Assembly (NCBI GenBank): GCA_910574345.1
Contig: CAJSZV010000009.1
Location: 124,001 to 188,000, forward strand
Origin: Clostridiaceae bacterium
GTDB lineage: Bacteria; Bacillota; Clostridia; Lachnospirales; Lachnospiraceae
Direction: 5' to 3'
DNA length: 64,000 nt
A model generated the notes under the pieces. That model searched no databases. It worked only from the letters and a program-made list of their open reading frames with translations, and was not told where the DNA came from. Positions within the stretch are counted from its first letter, which is position 1, and each line of letters begins with the position of its first letter. Below are positions 44,871 to 52,195 of this stretch, in pieces. Made by a program: the position numbers and the translations under genes.

Positions 44871-45436
44871 ATTAATGACTGGCGGATCCGTTTTCCTAGG
44901 ATGACAGCCAGAATCGTGATAACCATATCCTTGGGAATAAATGCTGCAAAAGAGTAGGCTATAATGGCCTTAAACGACATCTCCGATGTGAGAAGAGACC
45001 ACTGAAAAGCCCCTGCGAACTCAACAATCATTAGCCCTGTAAGAGCAAGGATAAAAGAGGACATTCTGACTACAAAAGGATTGGAATGCTTAATATGTAT
45101 CCCTGATAAGCCTGCCATAAGGGGCCATGCCAGAATATAACCTCCCGTCATACCTGCAAGGCACTGAATTCCGCCCTGGAAGTTAGCAAAGATGGGAAGA
45201 CCTATGGCGCCGAGAAGGATGTAAACCAAAGTTGCCATACAGCCCAGTTTCCAACCCAGAACAGTCCCTGTAAGGGCAATCCCAAAAAGCTGAATGGTGA
45301 TGGGGACTCCTGTGGGAAGGGGGATGGAGATCTGGGAAATAACAGCCAGAATACCGGCAAACATACCTGTTAAAACCAGCTCCCGTGTGGTGATTGTCTG
45401 ACTCTTTGCTGCAGATTGTGAAGATACAGAGTTCAT
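44849..45436 (-). CDS. bioY: biotin transporter BioY
   Basis: A 195-residue substrate-binding subunit of an ECF-type vitamin transporter, with six membrane helices. Family segments: LTGMFAGILAVISQISIPLP (N terminus), VPITIQLFGIALTGTVLG (helix 2), and GGIQCLAGMTGGYILAWPLMA (helices 3-4), with FIPKDMVI near the end. No EcfA/EcfT genes are beside it, so it would use a shared module or work alone. A BirA-like operator overlaps its promoter, which fits biotin-dependent repression. Confidence 0.94.
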   Translation of the reverse strand: MNSVSSQSAAKSQTITTRELVLTGMFAGILAVISQISIPLPTGVPITIQLFGIALTGTVLGWKLGCMATLVYILLGAIGLPIFANFQGGIQCLAGMTGGYILAWPLMAGLSGIHIKHSNPFVVRMSSFILALTGLMIVEFAGAFQWSLLTSEMSFKAIIAYSFAAFIPKDMVITILAVILGKRIRQSLIKAGFLQ

Positions 45437-45490
45437 AAAAATATCCTTTCTGAAAACTGCCTTGTACAGGCGGTGAATTTGTTCAAGAAG

Positions 45491-45519
45491 AATATATCAT
45501 GCTGTAAAAAGAATGTCAA
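45491..45519 (-). promoter_or_regulatory. bioY promoter
   Basis: On the minus strand a consensus TTGACA (45519-45514), 17 bases and TATATT (45496-45491). Confidence 0.78.
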
Positions 45520-45544
45520 CTATAAAAACAAAACAGTTAACAAT
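45512..45544. promoter_or_regulatory. BirA-like operator
   Basis: The half-sites AATGTCAACT (45512-45521) and AGTTAACAAT (45535-45544) form an inverted repeat with a 13-base spacer. Their sequence and layout match the TTGTTAAC-spacer-GTTAACAA BirA boxes of Firmicutes. One half covers the -35 box of bioY. The call rests on motif recall and the biotin gene beside it. Confidence 0.7.
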
Positions 45545-45579
45545 TCGATAAAAAGTAAATTTCTAAGGAGGGCAAGACC

Positions 45580-48500
45580 ATGTATATAGCGGATTTACAC
45601 ATTCATTCCCGGTATTCGCGGGCAACCAGCAGGGAATGTACGCCGGAATATCTTGACATGTGGGCAAGAAGGAAAGGAATTGATCTCTTAGGGACAGGTG
45701 ATTTTACCCATCCGGCATGGCGCAGTGAATTGGAGGAAAAGCTGACCCCGGCAGAAGAAGGGCTGTATCAATTAAAAGAGGAACTGCAGCTGAAAGACTA
45801 TATATTGGGAAAGACAAGTCCCAGGTTTGTGATCTCCGGAGAGATCAGCTCCATCTACAAGAAAAACGGGCGGGTGAGGAAGGTGCATAATGTAATCCTT
45901 CTTCCAGGTCTTGCAGATGCCAAAAGATTATCGGAAAAATTAGAGACCATCGGCAATATCCATTCCGACGGCCGTCCCATTCTGGGGCTGGACAGCCGGG
46001 ATCTGTTAGAGATTACCCTGGAGATCTGTCCAAGAGCAATTTTTGTTCCCGCTCATATCTGGACTCCTCATTTTTCCATGTTCGGAGCCTTTTCCGGATT
46101 CGATACCATAGAGGAGTGTTTTGAAGATCTGACTCCTCACATTCATGCCATAGAGACAGGGCTTTCTTCGGATCCGCCTATGAACTGGCGGCTGTCGGCT
46201 CTGGATCATCTGCAGATGATCTCCAATTCTGATGCCCATTCTCCCGGAAAACTGGGGCGGGAAGCTAATCTGCTGGATATAGAGATGTCTTATGACGGGC
46301 TGTATGAAGCGATTCAGAGGGGAAAAGGCCTGGCAGGAACCATTGAGTTCTTCCCGGAAGAAGGAAAATACCATTTTGACGGCCACCGCAAATGCCATCT
46401 GTGTTTAAGCCCCAGGGAAGCGGAAAAATATGGGGGCGAATGTCCGGTCTGCCACAAAAAGCTGACTCTGGGAGTGTCCCACAGAATCCAGCAGCTGGCA
46501 GACAGGGAAGAGGGATATAAGCGTGCCGACGGCAGGCCTTTTGAGAGTCTGGTTCCCCTGCCGGAGGTGATCGCCGCTTCCACCGGTTATTCTGCAGCCA
46601 GTATGAAGGTTCAGAAAAAGTACGAGGACATGGTGAAAAGTCTGGGTCCGGAATTTGATATTTTAAGATTGATTTCACCGGAAGATATCAAAAGGAAGGC
46701 CGGATATTTTGTGGCGGAGGGAATCTGGAGACTGCGTCAGGGAAAGGTACAGCGTTTTCCGGGGTTCGACGGGGAGTATGGAACCATAAAACTCTTTGAG
46801 CCGTCAGAATTAGAGTCCATGGACGGTCAGATGAGCATGTTCAGGCGGGCTGATATAGGACCAGGAGGTCAGGATGAGACGAAGGCAGAGACTGGTCTTA
46901 AGGTCCGGGAGCGGCAGGAGGGGGATATGAATTCCCAGACTGTTCACGGAGATATGAAAGAGGCAGCAAAACCGGGTAAATCCATAGACATGGAACCTAA
47001 TGAGAAGCAGCTAGAGGCTATTGAGTCCATCGCACCAAGACTTGCAGTAATAGCCGGGCCCGGCACGGGCAAGACAGGAACCTTAGTTTCCCGCATTCTC
47101 TGCCTTCTTGAAAGGCGTAAGGTAAAGCCGTCGGAGATCACAGCCGTTACCTTTACCAATAAAGCGGCCCAGGAGATGAGGAGCCGCCTGGAAGAGCGGA
47201 TGGGAGGAAGAAAGGCTGTAAAAAATATGCAGATCGGCACCTTTCACTCCATCAGCCATGAACTCCTGAAACAGCAGGGCGAGTCTTTTGTCCTTGCAGA
47301 CGAAGGGGAAGTGATGGAAATCGTCAGGGAAGCGGCTGAAGAATTGGGAATCAAAGGGAATGTTGGAAAACTGCGTCAGGCCATATCAGAGCGGAGGACT
47401 CACATGGACAAAGACCATGACCTGGCGGATGAGGGCAGCTTTTCTTCGTCAGAACTTGACCAGGCCGTGAAGATTTATGAAGAACGTCTTGCCGCCATGA
47501 ATGCAGTGGATTTTGACGATCTTTTGCTGCGGGCATTGGAATTGTCTGGCAGGCAGTCCAAAAGATTTTCCTATCTTTTAGTGGATGAGTTTCAGGATAT
47601 CAGCCCTCTGCAGTATCAGCTGATTCAGGCATGGAGCAAGGGGGGACGGGAGGTATTTATAATCGGAGATCCGAACCAGGCTATCTATGGATTCAGAGGA
47701 GCGAAGTTCGGCAGTTTTCACCAGTTTTGTGAAGAGCAAAAGGCAGAGATCATCCGTCTGAATCAGAATTATCGTTCCACACCGGAGATCCTTACCCTGT
47801 CGCAGCAGGTACTGGGAGGTAACGGGGACACCTTAAAGCCTGTGAAGGGCCCCGGTTTTCCCGTACGTCTTGTACAGGCTCAGGGGGAAATGAGTGAGGC
47901 CATATTCGTGGCAAAGGAGATTAACCGGCTTGTGGGCGGAATTGATATGCTGGACGCCCAGGCGGGATTTTTCACTCCGGACACCAGACAGACAAGAAGT
48001 TTTGCGGACATTGCGGTTCTGTACCGCACTCACCGCCAGACAGAACTTTTGGAAAAGTGCCTGAAAAAAGAGGGAATTCCTTATGTAGTCGTGGGAAAAG
48101 AAGAATTTCTGGAAGCAGATACTGTGCGGGGAAGCCTGGGATTTTTTAAAAGCGTCTTAAATACCGGGGATTGTCTGTCGCGAAGATTATGTCTCAGGCT
48201 TTTATGGAAGCTGGAGGAAAACGAGGTCTCACAATGTGTATATGAGACCTTGGCAGAGAAATACAGAAAATTGTGTAAGAAAGGGAAGCCTCAGACGATC
48301 TGGCAGTCCTGGAGGGACGATATGGGGCTTTTGGATGATAAGGATATGGAAAAGCTCTCAGGCATGGCAGTGTTTTATAAGACCATGGGGGAGATGATAG
48401 AAGCTGTTGCATTTGGAAAGGAGAGCGACTTGAAAAGGTGCGGGGGAAAGACCTATACGTCAGACTCCGTGACCCTTATGACCATGCATGGTTCGAAAGG

Positions 48501-48774
48501 ACTGGAGTTTCCGGCGGTTCTTTTGTATGGAGTGAGAAAAGGCATGGTTCCTTTGGAATTTAAGGGGAAGAACAGGGATGCGGATGAAGAGCGGAGAGTT
48601 CTCTACGTTGGCATGACCAGGGCAAAAGAAGAACTGATTATAACAACGTCAGGGGACATGTCGGAATTTTTGGAACGTGTACCGGACGCAATGTTAGAAA
48701 AGGAAACAGCGCAGCAGAAAAACAGCGCCTGGAACAATGGAAGGCAGATGAGCCTCTTTGATTTTATGAGCTGA
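45580..48774 (+). CDS. EndoQ-like PHP nuclease fused to UvrD/PcrA helicase
   Basis: A 1064-residue fusion. Residues 1-420 match the TIGR00375/endonuclease Q family: a PHP metal site (ADLHIHSRYS with Asp5, His7, His9; GTGDFTHP; VISGEIS; VPAHIWTPHF; NSDAHSPGKLG) and a zinc ribbon with Cys272, Cys275, Cys288 and Cys291. EndoQ nicks DNA beside uracil, hypoxanthine or xanthine. A charged linker (about 420-465) leads to a superfamily 1 helicase: Walker A AGPGTGKT (about 493), AVTFTNKAAQEM, LVDEFQDISPLQ, IIGDPNQAIYGFRG, LNQNYRSTPEIL, TMHGSKGLEFP and VLYVGMTRAKEE. The C terminus MSLFDF resembles a clamp-binding peptide. The protein should join lesion nicking and strand displacement. An AAGGAGG ribosome binding site precedes the ATG. 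Confidence 0.9.
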   Translation: MYIADLHIHSRYSRATSRECTPEYLDMWARRKGIDLLGTGDFTHPAWRSELEEKLTPAEEGLYQLKEELQLKDYILGKTSPRFVISGEISSIYKKNGRVRKVHNVILLPGLADAKRLSEKLETIGNIHSDGRPILGLDSRDLLEITLEICPRAIFVPAHIWTPHFSMFGAFSGFDTIEECFEDLTPHIHAIETGLSSDPPMNWRLSALDHLQMISNSDAHSPGKLGREANLLDIEMSYDGLYEAIQRGKGLAGTIEFFPEEGKYHFDGHRKCHLCLSPREAEKYGGECPVCHKKLTLGVSHRIQQLADREEGYKRADGRPFESLVPLPEVIAASTGYSAASMKVQKKYEDMVKSLGPEFDILRLISPEDIKRKAGYFVAEGIWRLRQGKVQRFPGFDGEYGTIKLFEPSELESMDGQMSMFRRADIGPGGQDETKAETGLKVRERQEGDMNSQTVHGDMKEAAKPGKSIDMEPNEKQLEAIESIAPRLAVIAGPGTGKTGTLVSRILCLLERRKVKPSEITAVTFTNKAAQEMRSRLEERMGGRKAVKNMQIGTFHSISHELLKQQGESFVLADEGEVMEIVREAAEELGIKGNVGKLRQAISERRTHMDKDHDLADEGSFSSSELDQAVKIYEERLAAMNAVDFDDLLLRALELSGRQSKRFSYLLVDEFQDISPLQYQLIQAWSKGGREVFIIGDPNQAIYGFRGAKFGSFHQFCEEQKAEIIRLNQNYRSTPEILTLSQQVLGGNGDTLKPVKGPGFPVRLVQAQGEMSEAIFVAKEINRLVGGIDMLDAQAGFFTPDTRQTRSFADIAVLYRTHRQTELLEKCLKKEGIPYVVVGKEEFLEADTVRGSLGFFKSVLNTGDCLSRRLCLRLLWKLEENEVSQCVYETLAEKYRKLCKKGKPQTIWQSWRDDMGLLDDKDMEKLSGMAVFYKTMGEMIEAVAFGKESDLKRCGGKTYTSDSVTLMTMHGSKGLEFPAVLLYGVRKGMVPLEFKGKNRDADEERRVLYVGMTRAKEELIITTSGDMSEFLERVPDAMLEKETAQQKNSAWNNGRQMSLFDFMS

Positions 48775-48853
48775 ATGAAATGATTACAAAAGAGACTGTA
48801 CTGCTTAATTCCCAAAGGATAAAAAATAAAATCTTTTCTGCTGTAGGAGAATG

Positions 48854-48862
48854 TGGTATAAT
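48854..48862 (+). promoter_or_regulatory. extended -10 promoter before the diguanylate cyclase leader
   Basis: TGGTATAAT (TATAAT at 48857-48862) with a poor -35 region (TTTTCT at 48834-48839, 17-base spacer). It sits inside an open frame that would otherwise extend the diguanylate cyclase upstream, which supports the later start. The glgC promoter has the same TGGTATAAT box. Confidence 0.55.
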
Positions 48863-48869
48863 GTGCGCA

Positions 48870-49010
48870 AAGGGCAGAGTCAGGCGGTCCTGCAGGCATC
48901 TGCCGGACCATTTGATGAGCGAAGCGAATCCGGAAGAACTGTGATTTTCCGGGGCTCTGTTCGTGACTTACGGCAATCGTGGTATCGGCAGGCGGAAAGA
49001 ACAGTTGGGG
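48870..49010 (+). ncRNA. structured 5' leader of the diguanylate cyclase-ackA operon (candidate)
   Basis: About 155 bases separate the -10 box from the start codon. Three hairpins can be drawn: GGTCCTGCAG/CTGCCGGACC (48886-48909), CCGGAA/TTCCGG (48930-48952) and a long-range CTGTTC/GAACAG (48957-49004) that ends just before the start region. It does not fit the c-di-GMP-I consensus that I know. It may be a regulatory leader; covariation has not been tested. Confidence 0.35.
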
Positions 49011-49024
49011 AATTAAGAAGGTGT

Positions 49025-50239
49025 ATGGTGAGAAACAGAGTGGAGATAGATAAGAAAAAAAATGATATTCAGCTGCTTTTTGAGAGCAGCAATCTTCAAA
49101 GACTGCAGGAATGGGTGGAGGAGATGCTCAAGTTTTCCGCGGCTGTTGCCGGAGGAGAGCTGTCAGGGGATATTCCATCCCCAGAGAATCCTTTATGTGA
49201 GAATTTGATAGAGCTGCAGGCCCAGTTAAAACATATCATATGGCAGGCAAAACAAGTGGCGGCTGGGGATTATTCTCAGGAGATCAAGGGGCTGGGGGAG
49301 TTTGCAGAGGTATTTAATACCATAATCGGCCAGATGAGAGAGAGAGACAGCCAGCTCACACAAGAACAGGAAGAGATCAAAAAGCAGATCGAGACGGTAC
49401 ACAATTATAATGAACTTCTGCTGGAGCTGACAAGAAAGCAAAACGAATGGATACTTGTTGTTGATGCGGAGAGCCGGGAGATTGTGTACTGCAATAAGCG
49501 CAAAGAAGGGCAGGAGGAAGCCGAGGACCCGGAATTTTGCGATATATGCGAGCATCGTCTGCCGTTTCGCAACAAGCTGATTAAGTGGGATGAGGAGGAT
49601 CAGGACAACCGATGGGAGATCAGTGACGGTGCCCACCGTTATTACAGAATCACCACATTTCCCCTGGAGTGGCAGAACAGGAGAGCCAATGCCCATATCC
49701 TTAAAGATATTACAGATGAGAAGCTGCGGACCAGTTCCTTAAAAGACAAGGCTTATCACGATGCTCTGACGGGCATTTATAACCGGATATATTTTGAGGA
49801 ATATATGGAGAAAACCTTAAGAGACAAAGAGCGGATCGTTTTGGGATACCTGGATTTGGACTGCTTAAAGAACATCAATGACAAGTATGGACACGCGGCA
49901 GGCGATAACTACATTCGTCTTTTTGTCCACACGATTCAGAAGAACTTCCGAAATACAGACGTGTTTGCAAGGGTTGGGGGAGACGAATTCTGCCTGATTT
50001 TAAAGACCACGGAAAAAGAGGTGGTTCTGGAAAAACTCCAGACCGCCATGGATGAGTTCAGAAGCTACACGGATAAAAAGAATGTCCATGGCTTCAGCTA
50101 TGGCGTGGTAGAGGTGAGAGGTGAAGAGGAGACCAGGACTCTTAAAGAGATCATTGATACGGCGGATGCCGCCATGTATGAGTGCAAGCGGAACAACAAG
50201 GAGATATATAAAAAATGGCGGGAGGAAGACAGAATATGA
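49025..50239 (+). CDS. diguanylate cyclase (GGDEF) with HAMP/PAS-like region
   Basis: A protein of about 404 residues. A helical HAMP-like and coiled-coil part (about 20-140) precedes a PAS-like segment (ILVVDAESREIVYCNKR, about 145-230, with a Cys-rich FCDICEHR) and a GGDEF domain (about 245-400). The active-site loop is RVGGDEFCLI (about 315-324), intact, so it should make cyclic di-GMP from two GTP. No membrane segment is present, so it senses something inside the cell. ATG 49025 and GTG 49028 are both possible; the AGAAGG site favours the GTG. Its stop overlaps the ackA start (ATGA). Confidence 0.87.
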   Translation: MVRNRVEIDKKKNDIQLLFESSNLQRLQEWVEEMLKFSAAVAGGELSGDIPSPENPLCENLIELQAQLKHIIWQAKQVAAGDYSQEIKGLGEFAEVFNTIIGQMRERDSQLTQEQEEIKKQIETVHNYNELLLELTRKQNEWILVVDAESREIVYCNKRKEGQEEAEDPEFCDICEHRLPFRNKLIKWDEEDQDNRWEISDGAHRYYRITTFPLEWQNRRANAHILKDITDEKLRTSSLKDKAYHDALTGIYNRIYFEEYMEKTLRDKERIVLGYLDLDCLKNINDKYGHAAGDNYIRLFVHTIQKNFRNTDVFARVGGDEFCLILKTTEKEVVLEKLQTAMDEFRSYTDKKNVHGFSYGVVEVRGEEETRTLKEIIDTADAAMYECKRNNKEIYKKWREEDRI

Positions 50240-51447
50240 AGATTCTGGTTATAAACAGCGGCAGTTCTTCCCTGAAATTCCAGGTTATTGACTCCGAAAG
50301 CGAGCAGGCCATGGTGAAGGGACTCTGTGAACGCATCGGAATCGACGGAGTCTTTACCTACAAGACAGACAAAATATCCATAAAAGAGTCGGTATCCATG
50401 AGAGACCATACACAGGCGGTTCACAGGCTGTTGGATGCTCTGGTTGACCCGGAACACGGAATTATCAGTGATTTTTCGGAGATTGATGTGATCGGCCACC
50501 GGCTGGTTCACGGCGGAGAGAAGTTTACCGGTTCCGTGGTGGTAACGGACGAGGTGATTCAGGCCATGACAGAGTGCAACGACCTGGCTCCTCTCCACAA
50601 TCCGGCTAATTTAATCGGTGTAGATGCCTGCCGGAAGCTGATGCCTGATACTCTCATGGTGGGAGTATTCGACACGGCCTTCAATCAGACAATGGAACCA
50701 AAGGCCTATCTCTACGGGCTTCCTTACCGGTATTATGAGAAATATAAGATCCGCCGTTACGGTTTTCACGGCATCAGCCACAAGTATGTGTCTCAGAGAG
50801 CCGCGCAGTTTATGGGACAGGATCCAAGGCATGTGAAAACCATTGTATGCCACTTGGGCAACGGCGCCAGCATCAGTGCGGTGAAGTATGGTAAAGTCAT
50901 TGATAATTCCATGGGATTTACCCCTTTGGAGGGGCTTGTCATGGGAACCCGGTGCGGGGATGTGGATCCGGGGGCCCTGGAATTTCTGGCCAAAAAGGAG
51001 AACCTGGATTTTCCCCAGATTATGGCCATTCTGAATCAGGAGTCGGGAGTTCTGGGCATATCCAAGAACTTTTCCAGCGACTTCAGAGAACTGAAGGATG
51101 CGGAGATTAAATATAACGAGAAAGCGGCCCTGGCCAGGGAGATATTCGCCTACAAAGTGGCCAAATATGTAGGAAGTTATGCGGCGGCCATGAACGGTGT
51201 GGACAACATTGTCTTTACTGCCGGAGTGGGTGAGAATGATTCCGATATCAGAGAAGAGATCTGCAGTTATCTGGAATTTTTAGGCATTACCATTGACGAA
51301 TTAAAAAACAGAGAGCAGGCCGAAGCGGTGAGAATCTCCGAAAGGTCTTCCAAGGTAAATGTTCTGGTGATCAGAACCAATGAGGAACTGGAGATTGCCA
51401 GGGAAGCGGCGGCAGTGGCAAGACAGGCGGGAACAGTCAGAGAGTGA
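50236..51447 (+). CDS. ackA: acetate kinase
   Basis: A 403-residue enzyme that converts acetyl phosphate and ADP to acetate and ATP, the energy-yielding end step of acidogenic fermentation. Signatures are VINSGSSSLKFQ (residues 5-16), the family motif MGTRCGDVDPGALEF (about 235-250), and TAGVGENDSDIREEIC near the C terminus. The length is standard. The start overlaps the diguanylate cyclase stop by four bases and has GGAGGAAG upstream; pta, its usual neighbour, is not here. Confidence 0.96.
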   Translation: MKILVINSGSSSLKFQVIDSESEQAMVKGLCERIGIDGVFTYKTDKISIKESVSMRDHTQAVHRLLDALVDPEHGIISDFSEIDVIGHRLVHGGEKFTGSVVVTDEVIQAMTECNDLAPLHNPANLIGVDACRKLMPDTLMVGVFDTAFNQTMEPKAYLYGLPYRYYEKYKIRRYGFHGISHKYVSQRAAQFMGQDPRHVKTIVCHLGNGASISAVKYGKVIDNSMGFTPLEGLVMGTRCGDVDPGALEFLAKKENLDFPQIMAILNQESGVLGISKNFSSDFRELKDAEIKYNEKAALAREIFAYKVAKYVGSYAAAMNGVDNIVFTAGVGENDSDIREEICSYLEFLGITIDELKNREQAEAVRISERSSKVNVLVIRTNEELEIAREAAAVARQAGTVRE

Positions 51448-51465
51448 CAGGCCCGCCTGTCTTTT
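51421..51465 (+). terminator. intrinsic terminator spanning the ackA stop
   Basis: AGACAGGCGGG (51421-51431) pairs with CCCGCCTGTCT (51452-51462), followed by TTT. The left arm is inside the last ackA codons. Confidence 0.82.
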
Positions 51466-51480
51466 GCTTAAGGAAGAAGA

Positions 51481-52035
51481 TCAATTCAGTCTGTCTTCGG
51501 GAAGCGTTAACAGCTCCCCGATCTTGCGGATGATCTCTCCCAGTATAGAGATCACCGTATCTCTGTCGTAATTGCGGCTTTCCGCATAGGCATAATATCC
51601 GCCGTAGATGGCAAAGGTGAGACCAATATTCTGGGCGGGCTGAGACCGGAACTGAGGGTATTTTTCAAAGGCCAGTTCCTTGACGGCACGGTCTATTTTA
51701 GACACAAGGCGGCTGCTGCGGTTGTCGGAGAAAAGAATTTGGATCAGATTATCCTGAGACAGATAGCCGAAAAAAAGCTGTCTAGTAAATTCTCCCGGAT
51801 TCTCAAAGATATATTCCGGATGGTCCATGGACTGGATCACTGAGAGAACTACCTCTGTCTCCAGCATATCCGACAATTCATAAATGTCCCCATAGTGAGA
51901 ATAAAAGGTGGATTTGTTAATCATGGCTTGTTCACATAACTCTTTGATCGTAATTTTTTCTAAAGGTTTTTTAGACCGGAGTGACAGAAATGCATTGATG
52001 ATGGCAGTTTTGGTCTTGGTAATTCGTAAATCCAT
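51481..52035 (-). CDS. TetR/AcrR family regulator
   Basis: A 184-residue TetR-type regulator. The DNA-binding helix-turn-helix is at about residues 5-50 (TKTAIINAFLSLRSKKPLEK, then CEQAMINKSTFYSHYGD). The C-terminal half has the TetR_C-like ligand domain seen in DhaS-like clostridial regulators. The start at 52035 has GGGGAG upstream; an earlier ATG at 52053 lacks one. It is divergent from glgB with a palindrome between the two (52121-52136), which could be its operator. Confidence 0.85.
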   Translation of the reverse strand: MDLRITKTKTAIINAFLSLRSKKPLEKITIKELCEQAMINKSTFYSHYGDIYELSDMLETEVVLSVIQSMDHPEYIFENPGEFTRQLFFGYLSQDNLIQILFSDNRSSRLVSKIDRAVKELAFEKYPQFRSQPAQNIGLTFAIYGGYYAYAESRNYDRDTVISILGEIIRKIGELLTLPEDRLN

Positions 52036-52120
52036 ATGGAAACTCCCCGACATTTTTAAAAATTCGTTGGTTAACCCACCAGAAGGAAGAATTGTCTGTG
52101 GTCTGGCAAGGTGATTTTTT

Positions 52121-52136
52121 CTATAATCAATTATAG
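52121..52136. promoter_or_regulatory. palindrome between TetR gene and glgB
   Basis: CTATAATCAATTATAG has perfect 7-base arms (CTATAAT/ATTATAG) around a 2-base centre. Each arm contains a TATAAT-like -10 box, one per strand, so a bound regulator would cover both divergent promoters. Confidence 0.5.
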
Positions 52137-52195
52137 TAGGAAAAACAACTAATGTCCAGAAACTTTGTAAGGACAGGAAACCTGGAGGGGGAATT

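Noticed and set aside
48863-49010. c-di-GMP-I (GEMM) riboswitch before the diguanylate cyclase
   Set aside because: GCGCAAAGGGCAGAG looks similar at first, but the conserved second stem, GNRA loop/receptor and spacing are absent.
48851-49024. 58-residue N-terminal extension of the diguanylate cyclase
   Set aside because: A TATAAT promoter lies inside it, and the sequence forms hairpins. The first ribosome binding site is near 49017.
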